Shown here: positions 1-14,908 of the stretch, in pieces
Numbering within the stretch: the first letter of the stretch is position 1
Layout of the letters: each line of letters starts with the position of its first letter
DNA from: Lineus longissimus
Lineage: Eukaryota > Nemertea > Pilidiophora > Heteronemertea > Lineidae
Assembly: GCF_910592395.1 (NCBI RefSeq)
Contig: NC_088318.1
Span: 682,001-746,000, forward strand
Direction: 5' to 3'
DNA length: 64,000 bases
Notes under the pieces: generated by a model
What the model saw: the letters and a program-made list of their open reading frames with translations, nothing else
Told to the model about the DNA's origin: nothing
Database searches by the model: none
Program-made: the position numbers and the translations under genes

Positions 1-3000
1 CTTTCGACTTCAACAGATAGCTCTTGGTTTATTGTTTTTCGTGGCACTCAGTGACTTGCGAATTTTAGATCATAAAAACCAGTAAAGAGCATTGTAAAAA
101 CGCTAATGTCCGATTTTTGCCACTTTCTTTAAGTTTTTAGTGACAAAATGAAATAAATTCTCTCCCTGCGCCGGTAATAGTTTCCTTCCACCTCGTGGAG
201 GAGTAGTGTGCGCACCGCCGGAAACGACGCCATCTTGAAAATGGCATTCAACAACATTCAGGAAGCGTAGAATTGAAAGGCGAAAAGAGATCTTTCCTGT
301 AAAGTTGGCCGACTCTCTTGTGTTTGAAAGTGCAATGTAGCGTTGTAACTTGAAGCAAACACAAGTTGAACATTTCATAGATGACTAAGTTAAGTTGGGA
401 ATACTCGCGTTCATTTTTAACAGATTTTAGCAAAACAACGTAGGAAATTGTGCAGTGCCATGTGGTTAAAGCCACTAACTATCAGATTAACGCAAGACGT
501 AAGACCGAAGTGTGCAACTGAATATGTAACTCTGCAATATTCGTCAAGTTATTATGGAAAACCTTCACAAAATGCGAATGTTATTTTATTAGCATATTGG
601 CGCATATTTCCCGGTTGCCCCGCATGATACATGGCAAATGACACCACGCTCTGCTGAGCGATTTTAATGCATTTGCATTAATAGGAATCTCGGTAATATA
701 TGTGGTTATTGCATGTCGAAACGAGAATGGATTGGATAGATGGCTGACGCTGCTTCTCAATGGATCGAAAATCGAACCACCATTACTGTTCAGCGTGAGG
801 AACCATTAATTCATGATGTTAATATGGAAATGTTGAGATGTAATTCTCATTCCAGCATTGACATTTTTTTTAGCCACATCGTTAGAGTTTCTGAAATGAG
901 CTTTCATACCCTTCTAATTATCAATAGTTGGTACGATTACATGGTGGTACGTTTATACTTTGTCTGCTTCATCTTCCTTTCCTCATGTCATCAACTTCAT
1001 CATGGTAAAGGGAGTCTCCCAGGTCTGTAAGCGTTAGTCAGCGTTGTAACTCAGTCTGTACCAACGTCATTCTAGCTAGCACATAATAATAACCTCCTTA
1101 TCTCCATTTAGCGTCCATTAAAAGCCCCTGTATCCCCCGCTGTGATGTTTTCTTCCGTCTTGCCAATGTCTCCCTAAGAAAGCTCCTACTAAAGGTCGCC
1201 TTACTCTAACCGAGAAAGCGAGACGCCCGCGTTTCATGCAGCACACAGCGTCCGCCGGAAATGCGTTCTGGCGGCTCTTAGACTTCTGATGAATTCATCA
1301 TTCGTGTTCACACTGTTATGAGGCCGTTAGCGAGGTGGAGGGTAATTACTCTGAGCCCGGGGACGCTGATGTTTTCAGCGTATTAGCCAGTGTAGGGCTG
1401 ACTTTGTCTTGTCACAAATGATGACTATACTATATACAGGTGATACCTGCGTGTACTGTCAAAAAACAAAGCGCAGATGCAAGATAACTGTAAATAACAA
1501 TGATCGCAAGGGTAGCCGGAAGAAATTCATAGTTGTGATTGTTTTAGCGTTTCAGAAGGGGACCCTCGCTGCTAGTAGGCAACATTCCGTATAACTGTTA
1601 GTCAATGGTTTGAAAGCCCCAGACGCGTTTTTTGGATTTGGAAGTCACCGTATCTTTAAATGAAGATTAACATAAGATACATTCTTTCCTCCATACCACA
1701 TGGTCACAAACTCCCCTCTTTTTTTAGCCCATTTTGACCCACAAAATCTGAAATATTGAGAAAAATGAAACAAATGCAGTTAGAAGTCTGATCTACGACG
1801 ATTTTACATTTTTGCTGCTGAACTTCCAGCAGATAAACCAAACCCGCTTGTTATAAGACACTCAAATCAGCAATGAATGAACCCCATTAGCAAGTCGCTT
1901 CCAATACCCATCTAGAACATAAAAGTGCATCTTCTCTGTCATAATCACTTACAACTATTAGCATTGCAAATATGCATCTACAACTCGCCTCTTGTGAAGC
2001 TTTTAGGCTAGCGTTCCAAAGAAAGACTTGTCTGCCTTCCCACTTGGTCTGACAAGTGTTCCCGTGTCTTAGAGATTCCCACTCTCCAGACTGAAGACCG
2101 TCCGGGTTCTATCTAAAGTGGACTACATCCCATTATCCTTCGGGTCCCGTCAGGAAATCTAGATCAAGGGTTAGAGTGCATCCGATGTTTGCACAAATAT
2201 CCGCGATTTGAATCAAAAATGGTTGCAATATCATAAACTTTTCATTTGATTTCGTTCAGTTTTGTCTTGAGATTGCTACAATATCTCAAACTCTTTTATT
2301 CGTATCGAGTTTTCAATGTGTGGCATCCGAGGAGTGTTGGTACATGACAGGAAAGATGTTAAATATTTTGTTGAAATCACAGGTTGAAAAGCAGTTAGCA
2401 GCTGAAGTCTTCTCTGTGGCGGGTTTCGATAGTGAATTAATCGAGGCAGTTTTCACGTTGCATGCGTGGTTTAGGAGAACGTGAGATACGCTACGTTCCA
2501 TTTCACACATGTTCAGCCAACAACTGAGAAGATTTAGATGATTATTCCTTTCAATGGTAAACATGTCCAATGGGGTTATCGTGTGCCGTTACACTTGTCC
2601 GTTTGGTTATCTTTAAAACCATTTTAATATTCAGTTAAAGTTTACTTGTATTCTTCTTTTATAACGGGGGAGGTGTCCTACAAGCGGGACGACTCCTCAT
2701 GGAACTACTTGTATCAATGATAAAAAGTCGCCCTCCAATCAAAGGGGACCACGGCAGGAGGTTTTTGAGACACCCGCCAGGAACCCCTTCTCAACTAATG
2801 AGAAGTGACCCCCATCTTGTGCCTCTACCAAGCTCTCAATAACTTCCAACTCCGATATGAAAACTGTCATAGATTGGCAAGAATAATATCCCTCCGTAAG
2901 GAAATCACCGGATCCTTAGTTTGATCAGAGTCGCAGGCAGGAAACGCCAACAAAGAGTAAGCATAAAGCTCCGCAGACGACAAAGTGCGCGGGAAATTAG

Positions 3001-6000
3001 GAGAGATGCATTAAGTAAAAGATCTGGTACCGGTTATTAGCGTTTTTGTTCCCCTGCCAGATCGATCACTGTAACCATGGCGACACTTCCGGTAACGGAA
3101 CAAATTTAAGTGCTTGAGGGGTAAAAGGCCTATTAGAGTAAAATAAGTTATTTTATCAAATAAATATATTAGGTTTACGTGCGTGTGGTGTTATTAGATG
3201 ACTAGGGGCGCCGGGTTCCGTTCCGCTTCCACAAATTATAACTTCCCGCAGCGGTTGCTTGTAAAAGGCGACACGAGTTTTGATTAAGACGGAGCCTGGG
3301 GAGGAAGTTGAAACGGCGAACGGTGATTTGGACATTTCCAATCACATTACCTTCTTTAGAAAGCTGCTGTCAGTCGAGGAATATATTAGAGATAGGGGAA
3401 GCGTTCCAGGAACATTTTCCGATAAGCCCGTGTCCGAACCGGGCGTTTCTTTTCATCGTTCCCCCGGTGATCGTATCGCTCGATGATAAAGAAAGCACGA
3501 GAATTAATGAAAGATTTGTTAGACGTTATCTCGCGAGTGTTCGCGGGAATTGGCGCTACCTATTCAAAACAATGTCACCGGTGGAGGTTTCCTCGCGGAA
3601 AATTTATATTTGTTTGCTGATAAGACTTGGCTCCAGGACGTCATGAATTTATGGGGTGATTTTCCAGACTTTAGGCAATAAGATATGTGGCTGGTTTGAG
3701 GAGAAAAAGAGTGGCTCGGGCGTTCGTTGCCGCTCATAAATCAATCACTGATTGTTTGTTTTTTTAATTTGAGCCAACACTTTAAATGGTCATGTAGAAG
3801 TGTGTTTCATTCGGCCAACTTCACATTTATCCTGGAAAATGGTCTTGACCTTTCCGCTGCTCGGCGGTACAGAAGTTGCCAGCATGTTACTGGCGGATTT
3901 GTATTTGCCTAAGCAATCGATTGGTTGAAACAGATCACGTGATGCGAAGCGGGTTTTTTCCCATCGTCTCTCTAAGTCTTCGAGATTAACAAAATATAAT
4001 ATGTCCAAGATGTGTTCACCGGATTTATTACAATATTTGGGATAAAATAGCTCGGCTGCTCAGAATATAGTTTCGATGCTTGCACATGTTAAAATGGCAG
4101 CCCCGGGATGTATAACTCAGACGTACTCATTTCTTCCAACCCCATATAATCGCGTTTGATCGCACTAAGAAGGAAATGACTGACATTTATTTTATCCTGC
4201 CGGCGATCATTCAAACTCACATTGTTCCGAGTTAGGCAATGTTGTCTCAATCACATGATTGATCAGCTTTTTGTGGTGATTCTCTCTCCTCAGCCGCCGA
4301 TTCAGGCATGTCAATGCATATGTACACGTTGATTCTAAGCTTGTTATTCGGCTCACCGGAAATTACGTTGAATTACTTGGTGACAGGGTAAGTTACGGCT
4401 CCATCAAATCGAGGCTTGCGATAGACGGTTTTACGCTTCCTGATCATTTGTGTTTTCTTTACGGTTAAATGTTGGAGTAAAAAAGGCGTGTGGCGTTCTA
4501 AAAACAAAGTTTATGACAACAATGGGTCACGTGCTTATTGTGGCAGATGATGGTCTGCGCATGCGTTATAAACATTTGTGGAGAAAATGCCGGATATCAT
4601 CGGATTAAATTACCAAGATAAAGACTATGAATTTAACACAGTTAGATGAGAAGAATTGAAAAGGCGGTGAATGTAAATGGCGAATGTTCAGGGATGTTGC
4701 GAAGATGGTAGCTTCTGATTTATTCATGTATTACAACATCGATGTAAATTTACAAAATCCATGGTTACGGAATTGTAATTTTGGAGTGATTGTGTGAGGA
4801 GCTTAACTGGGGGAGACCATTGATGGCAAGCAAATAAAAAAAGTATATCAGTTGAGAAGTTAACCGCAACTATTATTCTTATTCGAAATCGGGAAGGTCG
4901 ACCCTCTCAGCAACTGTAAAGAGAGAGATTACTTTGTATCGCTCGGCTCGGGAAAAACGTCCTCCTATACATTTATCAGTCCCCGGCATTACAGTTTCAT
5001 TGCTTTTAAGTTGGGTTCACAATGAGAGAAAACGAATACGACCAGCGCATAATGTCAAGTTCATGGTGACCAGAATTGTGCACAGGTTAACAAATCTTGA
5101 TACTCCCTGAAGGGTTGACAAAAGTCCGAAGCTGCCGCACGCTCAAACCTCTCAAAGGCCTCCTACGCCCCTCGGGCTAATTAAATTCAGTTTTTGGTCA
5201 TTGACATCCTTTTAAGTTGACGTAGCATGAAGGCTGTTTGTGTAAACTCGTCTTAAAGTTATGATTGTTCGACTCTTGTTCCGGGCCAGGTCGAGTGCTG
5301 GCATGTGACCTGAGGGGTGCGAGCGCGGGCCTGGGTTGATTACTGCCCTGGGTCGTTCAACCATGGCGCGTGCCTCTTGGTGCGTCCCTGGGGCGCATTG
5401 AGGGCAGGGTGGGGTAACAGTAAACATCCCTGTCGACCTTGCATTGTCCTCCTCCTCCTCAATGGCCCTACAGACATCTCACCTTTTGAGATGAGCAGCT
5501 ATTTTCAATGCAATTTCCAAGTGGACCTCACTCGATTTGTAGTACAAAACTACTTAATTGTCTGCAGACGGCTATTGATTCTTCGAGATCTCGCTCTCGA
5601 GATCAAGGGGAGACTGCAGCCCAGTTACGCGCCTTGCTTGCGAACTTGAGTGCAAAAGAATGAATGAGAGGAATTGTAATTTCTGTTTGATATAAGTGAA
5701 CCTTTCTTCACTGATTAATAAATTTGTGCTGTCGGTCGAGGAGAAACTTAATTTGTTGGTTGTAATATCCTTTCCGTCTCCCGCCTCATACGCCTACGTC
5801 ATTTGCATGAATTACGCCATCTCCATGGCAATGACGATGTGGAAGAAAGGACATATTTGTGTACCAATTTGGAGAGTGGGTGTTGATGGTATTTCACATT
5901 GCTTTTTTATGTCCGAAAGACGATATATGAAGTGATTAATTCTGAACAAAAAGGCGAACAACATGATATGGACACCACGCAGGATGCTTGGGAGTGTGAA

Positions 6001-9000
6001 AAGTATTGAACATGTGTTCCGTTCTCTGAACGATCCACCAAACTGGTTACGTCAGGACTAACTTTGTTTTCTTCAATATCAAAACAAGATACATTTGTGT
6101 ATTTGCAAAAACCTGTCAAAACAAAAATATTTGGACTTGAATTTTTTTTTTCATCTGTAGCATGACAAATTTGCCGCTATCAATTTCTTAACAGAAATCA
6201 TGGCAGCATTCGTCTTTTCAGTTCTCGTCGTTCCACATTTTAGAATGCTCCAATGTGTTCGGAAGTAAACACTGCCTGACTTGAAACAAATCACATGATT
6301 TTTTGCTGTCGGTACCCAGCATGTCTAACACTGACAGGGCTGAATGATGAAAAAACCGCGATAAATTGATTCAAAAAACGTTAGTAAAACGCAATTTTGT
6401 TCGTGTTCAACTGAAAATAACTGCCTGCACAAAAGAGCTTTGCGCTGAGGTGTTAATTGCCGGATTAATTGGTCGCAACCGATTACGGCAATTAGGCCCC
6501 TCGCTCGGGTTAGAGGGGTGAATTATGTCATTGGGACTGCCCAATCCAGTGGTCGTGTTACCGGGGGCCTGTAATGGGAAATAGAGAGGAAACCATTCGG
6601 GACCGGCGATTCTTGGTCGTCATAGCCGGGTGTTCGCTGACCAGGGTTCCACTGTACCTGATATGTATCAGTCATGTCTGAAAACTGAATAAGCAAATAC
6701 AATTTCATATTCTAATAAAATAGTATCAGGATGATAAATACGTTTGTTCTTAACCCATAGAGATCGCGAAGGAATGGTCTTGTCTGCTTAGGCGCAATGA
6801 TGTTAAGAGCACTGCAGCACAATCAAGCACTCTCACCCCTAATGCAATATACTGTGATTAAAAATGACGATTTACATTAAGTTATGAGAGTCAATATATC
6901 CAGGTCCCAAAGAGCTAAACGGACCCCGACGGAAGGAAGTCCTAGACAGCGAATTTTCTAAGTTGACGCAATATACACATCAAGATCTGCTCAATAGTTT
7001 CAGCTAGCCTATTAAGATATCTCATCGGGAGAGTGAGCATCGTTCCTTTATTACTTAGTTCCTTCCTTAATGTGAGAAATGTACACGTCCCACTCTAACT
7101 GTCAGCGTCCATTTGTTTTTATGGTAAGTAAGTTACAAGTGAGTGTGTGGGAAAGTCGTGCAGTCTTTACATCAAGTGGTTAATTTCCTCTGCGGACCCG
7201 AGTCTCCCCTTGTACGAGATAGCACCTAGGGCCGACCAAGGGTCCATTTAACTCTTGAACAAATAATCCACAATTAATGAAAATTAGACTGGCTTATGAT
7301 TAATCCTTTGGTAACGAAAGAAAAAAGCGTTGTAAAAATTGTTTGCACGGACGCAGCATATTTGAATGTACATGTACTCCCACTACGTAAAGGTTGACCC
7401 AAAAGCGAAATTGCCTTCAAGCTATACGAGTATTGTCCTAATTAAGTTCGTCTTGGCGGCAATATTACAAATGTTCTGCATTCGACTTGAAAACGATATT
7501 CATACCCGACAGAGCTAGAAATTGATATTTTGACAACATGGCGGCGACGCCTTATGTCCCGTTTGTCCGAGTTGTCAACAACTCTTTGGGACGCGCTGTG
7601 AACGCTGGTCCGACGCATGCCCTGCCCCCGTACGATGGACGCTAGGTTCTCGATGCGACTCTTCAACTGGGGCTCTTCCCACAACTGTTGCGAAAGGTCG
7701 AAAGCACGAAGCTCCTCTTGATATTAGTACACAAGGTACTTTAATATTGTTTCGGGTGAATTTGAAATTTCACTAAAGTGTGTTTGACCTCTATGCAGAG
7801 GGTCAAGTTAGCTCATGAACTGGCCATGAAAGGGGCGCAAGTTAAGGGCATATCTTACTCCTAAGGGACAATAGTTGTCATCAGAAGATTTGTTGAACTA
7901 ATTAGATGTTTCGGTCAAAATATTCATGACATAATAAGCGGCTGTCTGTCTTGAAAAGAAGGTCGTTTTTATTGAAGTTATGATTGACTGTCAACGAAAG
8001 AAATTTAATGCATTTTTGTCGGAAATGGTAACAATGAGAACGTTAAAACAGTCTACTTTTCTATTTTTCCAGCTGGCAGACAAACTTGCTAAACTCTCAA
8101 TCATGTCGACGATTTCTCAACTTAATAATCAGTTGACTAATACCATACTTCAGATACAGACGTACATGTACATTATATATTCACGAGTCAGAAAACATCA
8201 GATATGAAATCGATACGTCGAAAGCGGCTCCCCATCCCTCCCCTCAATCAACATTTATTGACACATCCTTCTCCACCACTTACCTCCATGTAAAGCAATG
8301 CGACAACATCAACAAGGGGAAGTGCCCTGGTACAGCATCCCGGCCCCGGTGGAGAAGAACCCGCCAAACACGGAAAGAGACCCGGGACGGCCGGGGAAGC
8401 TAATAGACTCTTATAAAGAAGAACACGGCCATACATTGCCGCAACAGCTCAACATGGCGACAACCCATTCCGCTATTCCTTCCTTCTTCCTATCCGTATC
8501 CGATTTCCTTTTCCTTTCTCCACAAATGCTTCCAGGAGCCAATCAGAGCGATGGCTGATTATACGTCGTCTGTAGCTATCCAATCGGTGATGTCGTTTTT
8601 AATGCGTCACATTGAGGCTGCAGTGTTGCTCGAGTGTCTGACTGTGGTGTTGGTTATGTCTCTATTGGAGATCAAAGCATGGGTGGGAAGGCTTGTGATG
8701 TTGATGGTAGATCAAAGAAAGATTGAGAGAACAGGAGATTGGTTCGGAAGAAGGCAGATGTAGAACATCATGAAGCTTGGTAGACGTTCTTCTTAGTTGA
8801 TTATACAAAAACCGTGAGTTAGCCTTCGAAGCATTGTCGAGCTTGCTAATGAGGTGTAGATCAAGATGGTTTGAGTTGACGATCGTGAAAGTGCTGGTAG
8901 CTTTTGAAATTGATCAGAAGCAAACGCACAAACTATAGATTATTAAGAATTGTTGCGAGTGGCAATGGATCTGCGGGAAAGATCAAAAGGATGGTCGCTC

Positions 9001-9563
9001 AAGATCTATACAGAGAACGTCTTTCGACAAATTTCAACTAATGTGGAATCTGTTGTGTACGATAACGTTCGTCTTATTTCAACTTTCAACTGGCTGGAGA
9101 GAAACACATCATGACATCTATCATGTGATACTTAAGTATATGCTCTCCCGATCAGCTCTTGACAAAACTGGTGAGCTACAAGACGATGTCGATATCGCTT
9201 TGAGCCTCGGAGTGCCCACCTCGACATTCAATAACCCAGGGCAATGACGAGTGTTAGACACTGCATTCCTAGTCCTCCAACCCACCAGGAGATCTCTATC
9301 GAATCGTCTACCTAATCGGTTGAATTACACAATACGTTTTCTCCTTACGACTTTTAATGCTACCCTAGTGACAGTGAAGGATGTAATTACAATTTATTGG
9401 CACCGCCATCTTCGGGTAGAATTACCTGATGACGGAAAATAAAACCCTTCCCTAAAGAAGACGGGCTATAATTAGACAAGATTACGGCCATAAACGGTCG
9501 AAAAATTCGTAATTGAAGGGAAGAAAATGTGGAGATTGCGTGAAGAAAGTTCGAAGGCGCTGA

Positions 9564-9592
9564 TCACGTGATGATCACGCGCTGGTCACGTG
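9564..9592. promoter_or_regulatory. Paired CACGTG E-boxes
   Basis: Two CACGTG palindromes (9565-9570 and 9587-9592) start 22 bp apart, about two helical turns. The first is embedded in the 10-bp palindrome ATCACGTGAT. Sites of this form bind bHLH-leucine-zipper dimers (USF, MITF/TFE, MYC/MAX families). No gene is adjacent, so function is inferred only from motif and spacing. Confidence 0.35.
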
Positions 9593-9814
9593 TTCAGGTT
9601 GGGCTATGGGTGTAGGGGCCGGGTTGTTTTGCGTTGCTTGCCCTGTAGTGTCACTGTCATTATCTTTAATGGCATAATTGACGAACCAATGTTGTAATTA
9701 ACAGCGTCTTCCAGTGATCTCTGATTTCTTTACGATTATTTATGAACTGTGCTCCTTTGTTGGTCACTGTCGATGGTAATTTTTTATCATTGTCAGAGAT
9801 TTTGGTTCATCTCT

Positions 9815-9824
9815 CCCCCCCCCC
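9815..9824. repeat. C10 homopolymer
   Basis: Run of ten C on the plus strand in a pyrimidine-rich stretch. Simple repeat. Confidence 0.85.
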
Positions 9825-12800
9825 TCCCACAAAGACAATCCGTTGCTCATTGATAGAAATCGATAAAGTTGCTTTTCCATTATTGAATCCCGATGAAACT
9901 TGTGTCTGGCCATGTTTCTGGTGTGTTATCTCACCGATTTGAGTTTTTGCTCTATTCTACCCAAGTTGTATTTGGCGATAATTGTCTCTGATACATTTTG
10001 TAAAATACATTTTTTACCAAACATACCAGTTTCTAAGAGCAAATAAACTGATTTCCTGAGCATCGCTTCCAAGATCAGAAGCACTGGTCTATTTTGAGAA
10101 GTTGACTATAATTTTCCTTCACAACTCGGGTTCTTTTGAAATCAGCTATTAGAAATCAGACCCAATGAAGCGTGGAGTCTTCAGCTTCCAAGCGAGTCGT
10201 TCTCTGTCACGGTAACAAGCATATTGTTGTGGTTTTCAGAAAATGAAAACAAGTGGAAAATCTGTGCGTCCCCATTGCGTCTTATCACCCTTTACGCTCT
10301 AATCAGGTGGAAAGGAGTCCTTAGACACGCTTGCGTTACCGGGTGAGGCGTTCCATATAACTGTAAGGCGTACTCCGCTATAAGTTAATTAACAGGACGA
10401 AAATATGACAGTGACAGCCAATCAAATCCTGACGCACGGCCATTGATTTGATGGCTAAACATTGTAACCTTATAACCCAGCTAGTGTGACACCGCCTAGA
10501 CATTAGGAGAAAATTAGCTCCGAGATGCTGAATTGTAGCGCGTCAGTCTTGTAATTTGGTGCGGTTTAATTTAATACTTTTTTTCCGCCAATTAAAAAAA
10601 AGAAATTTGAGGAGTTTTTAGCCGTTACTAGGGCTGATTTTCATTGTAAGTGCCTGAGACATCAGAGTAATTATCACCAATTCTCCTCCATCAGATTATT
10701 TTTTGAGATTCGTTAACTTTCAACCGCACTTAAAAAGATCGTATGGGAACCATTATAAGAAATAGGGATATAAGATTTAGGACACCTATCGAGCGATCCT
10801 GTTCTCCTCCGAGTAGAAATAAAGTTGCATAGGCTGATGCGATGACTCAAATGCGGCACCGTAGTGCTGGAGTTAGCTGATACAAGATAATTTTCCTCAA
10901 ATGACACTGAATTCAGCACTCAAGTATTGAATGAATTCGAATTCCAATGTGCCATCCAGGCAGCCGTATAATTGCTGAATAGAAGTTTATGTCTAATTTT
11001 GTAGGTAACGCAACATACAATAATGTTGGTTTTTCATGCAAAAATGGCTTCCAGTAGGACCGTGACTTCTCTTAACAGGCCAGGATGTTGAATATTCCCC
11101 GTGTGGTTCCAATTCCATTCCCGGTCATGGCTGTTTCCTCCTGTGCTCATGGCATTCGAAATGCTAGAGTACTTTTTGACTGCACACAAAAAATACAAAC
11201 GCAAAAAATGTCAATGACTTAGTTGGAGAAGCAGTCGAATAAAAATGCTTTGAATTAAACTCACTTGATTTTGTGCAAAGTGGACTAACTTTGTGGAGGA
11301 ACCACCATGGCGTCATCTATGATTTGCGAAGAAAAAAGTTCGTACAATAGATTGATAATAAATTGTATCCAGTCGCCTGTGTTTTCTTTTCAACGGTCAT
11401 TAGAACGATTCAAGATCTCCTCAAATCAGGAGAGCTTCGTTCTGGATGAATGCAGGCGGCCATGTTTTGTAACCGCCACACTCCCGAGTAGACGCTGCGT
11501 ACGTCCGTCAAAAATCTTGATATAATAATAATAAACAGTAATGAGGAAACTAATGAGGCTTTGTTTCCACACAACATATCCTTCATTTCGCCCCGTCTTA
11601 GTTTTAGCGGAACCAGGCTCAAGTTGGCGGGAAGCCACGACTGCGTGTGCCGACACCGCACGAGCTCCACTCGCGTAGATCTTGCAGTCACGTGTCTATC
11701 CGTTTCCGTATTGATAATAACGGCATAGGGGGAGCTCTGTTGGGACTAAATTGTGGATAAGTTGAAATGAGAGGTCGTGAAGCAGTACGCCCTGTCTTCC
11801 TATGAGTTTAATTAACGGAGCTCGCAGTGCGACAGAACAACTCTCCTCGCCGCCAGCCGAGATCGTCGCGCCTATAATTGGACTCAAACCCCTGATTAGT
11901 TAATCCGACAATTATTGAATCAGTTTTGCGTTTAGCAATGTTTGAGCCGCAGGCGTATTATTATCCAGGCCATTATTTTCTATAACTATTGATATAAAGA
12001 GACCACTGTACGGGGTCGTGGTGTATTCGCTAAGACACAAAACCTCTATTTCTGATCTCTCTAATGGTGCATACTCGTTATAGAGTTCAATACGTCATTT
12101 ATTTTGATTGTGCAGCGTCTTCAGAACGCGCAGCAGTCCCAATTATACATCCCTAAGAAATCACCATATCGTTCCAGCATCCTATTGGGTCGCAGTCGGT
12201 GGGGCGTCAAATCTGATCATTCGCTCAAATCTTCCCCTACTTCAGCAGCCATAATGATCGCTCTACCTTATATTATGATAGAAATAGTGGCGGCAATTAG
12301 TCGATCAATCAGTGATGAAATGATCTTAATAAGATGAGATGTCTGATGAACCGCAAGATCACTTCAATAGGACCTGTAACTAGATCGTTATACGGACAGC
12401 CTATGGAGAACCGCTTATAACACCAACAATACTGCTTAGAACAATAGAAATCATCCCTGGGAAGAACAACATTGTCAACATGGTCGTCAGTATTATAAGA
12501 GATAACTGATTTGGACTTAAAAGCTCATTAGTGTTGTCAAACATGATGAAAATGAAGGGCAATATAGCCAGGTCTAAAACCACGATCTCATTCGAATCAG
12601 TTTGTCGTGTACATGAAGATGTTTGCTGTTCGTTTAATAGATTCTTGTAAGTTTCTTAGTTAAGATCGACCGACTCAGAAACTAGTGGAAGGAATTTGTT
12701 TGAAAAACAGGTTGAATAAGAATATGATATCGAAAACTAGACAGCTTAACTCTGAGCTATGGAGCAATATTTTTTTTAAATCTCTGACATGCTTGGTCGG

Positions 12801-14891
12801 AGTGACATTTCACCAGCTCGTGGTGACTTTGAAGCATCGTTTGCTCTGAGTGATGATCCGTGACAACCAGATTACTTTCTGATTCAATTAGTGCATTCTC
12901 ACCATCCCTGCATCTCAAAACAGGAAACGACAGACATGCGTAGAAAGCCCGGCCTAATGGCTGAAGCAGGCGAGCGGGTCGGTATAAAACCAAAACGCCT
13001 CGGGCGGTGGAACGAAACCCTTTCTCTAATGTGTTGATAGTGAAGGGGAAATGTACTGTCATCGTTGACAAGGCAGAACAGAGCGAGAGGAAGGTTTCAT
13101 CTTTAGTCACCAATGGTTCGTTTGATATAAGACACGACCTGTTTTTCATCTTCCTTTCAAGAGCGTTCTCCATTCGGGGAACGCGCTCTCGAGGAATCAA
13201 CACCTCCGCATAATACGCTAAAAGAACCTCAAAGTGCCTTTATGTCTTAAGAGTCGGATTTCTTTAAAAAGTTACGTCTAGTTATTTTTATATTTTCCCC
13301 GCGTTTCTGTTGAACAAATGTGAAAGTGACAAAGTTCATTTTGCAGTAATTGAGAGGTGACATGATATAAAGTTACCGCCATCGCTCGCCGCAGCTTTAC
13401 TTTTTTAGCGGCTTCAAAAATTCGCGTCGCATAATGGAGAAAGTTTATAAGAAATAAAATAGTACATGTCTATGTTCTTTCAGTGCTGTTATCTATGAAA
13501 TGCGAAGCTTTTTATGTCACCTTGAACAAAATATCAGCAAAAGTTATATCAGGAGATATTTCTTCTAAAGTCTTAATGTCATTGTTAGGCCACGTTATCA
13601 GACGGGGAAAGTTTTGAGGAGTGAGATTTACCATCTTCAGAATGTCTTATTAGACCGAATACCATAAAAGAAGGTATAATATACAAAGGGCCATTGGTGA
13701 TTGTGAGGAATAATCCACCGAAAAGATGCGTTCATTGTTTCTTAAATAACGTAGCGCTTAGCAGAAAAAGAGAAATCCTAACGGAATTTCGTCGTTTTGC
13801 CTTCTACTGACAACGACTGTCAAACTGTGGATGGCATGAAAATTGGCTGCAGGAATAAATTCTTAACTATATACTGAAATTAACTGCCAACAGAGTTATT
13901 GAGGGTCTAATTACCAAACTGTCGGCTGCCCGGACACCTTCTAATCTGCAGTAAAGTGGTTTCCAATATGAGAGTGCACATGGCGTGGAAACCTATACCG
14001 CTACGCACACTTTAGAGTGATCTGTTTGAAAGACTTTTAAACAAAGATAGAACTGGAATAATTCAATAAAATGGAGATCCAAAATCAGGTCCATCATAAT
14101 ATCATTAAGTCAATTCTCATAGACCTGTTGTTCCTGAATCCACATTGTAATCATATGTCATTCGCTTACAACATTATTAATCGCACGTGCGTGCTTGCAT
14201 TGTTTACAGTTGACCATCAATCATTGAATTTCCTTCAACAAATCAAATGAAAATAATTTGATATTTAATAATGAAAAACATCCTATGATTTCAAGTGTGT
14301 AGCAGCTCAAACGTGCATATCAAGTTACAGTCATATTGGCGGAAAATGGGAATACGTGAGAATAAAGGCAATTTTCGAACTTTGAACGCTGCACGTGCAT
14401 CTAAACAAAATTTGTTAGATGATCAAATCTGATCTTATCATTTGTCGTAACCCGATACGATTTGAATATATTTCAAATTATAAAATTTCAAAAGTTTTGT
14501 AATCCAAAAACGTATTTGGACGTGTCGTTTCTTGTTTTTAGGATTTTTTATTCGGTTAATTGATATTGAGTGAGGTTTAGTTCCAATTGACATTCGCATG
14601 ACAGATGATCCAATCAATATAATCCTAAACATCCATATTGTCTGTGAGAACGATCAATGGACAACGACTTTACAGCGCCTTGAAGACATTGGCTATTTCC
14701 GACTTCCACTCAGTGCCTGATCTTTGAGTCGTTCATCTGTTGTTGGGCCGTTAAGACGAAAACCAGACACCGTCCAAACCAATCAGAATTACGCTGTGCA
14801 ACCTCTCTCAGTTATCAAAATCGTCTACGTCCGTCATGCCTGTGGTCACTGTCACATCTTCAACTAAACCAACAGTTAATAATTTATCTCT

Positions 14892-14908
14892 CCCCCCCCC
14901 CCCCCCCC
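14892..14908. repeat. C17 homopolymer tract
   Basis: Seventeen consecutive C followed by further C-rich sequence with interspersed A. Length is prone to assembly and sequencing error and may be polymorphic. Confidence 0.9.

Noticed and set aside
12757-13203. 148-codon minus-strand open frame
   Set aside because: Several frames of this size are expected by chance in 64 kb at this composition; no motif, no splice context, and an opposite-strand frame overlaps it.
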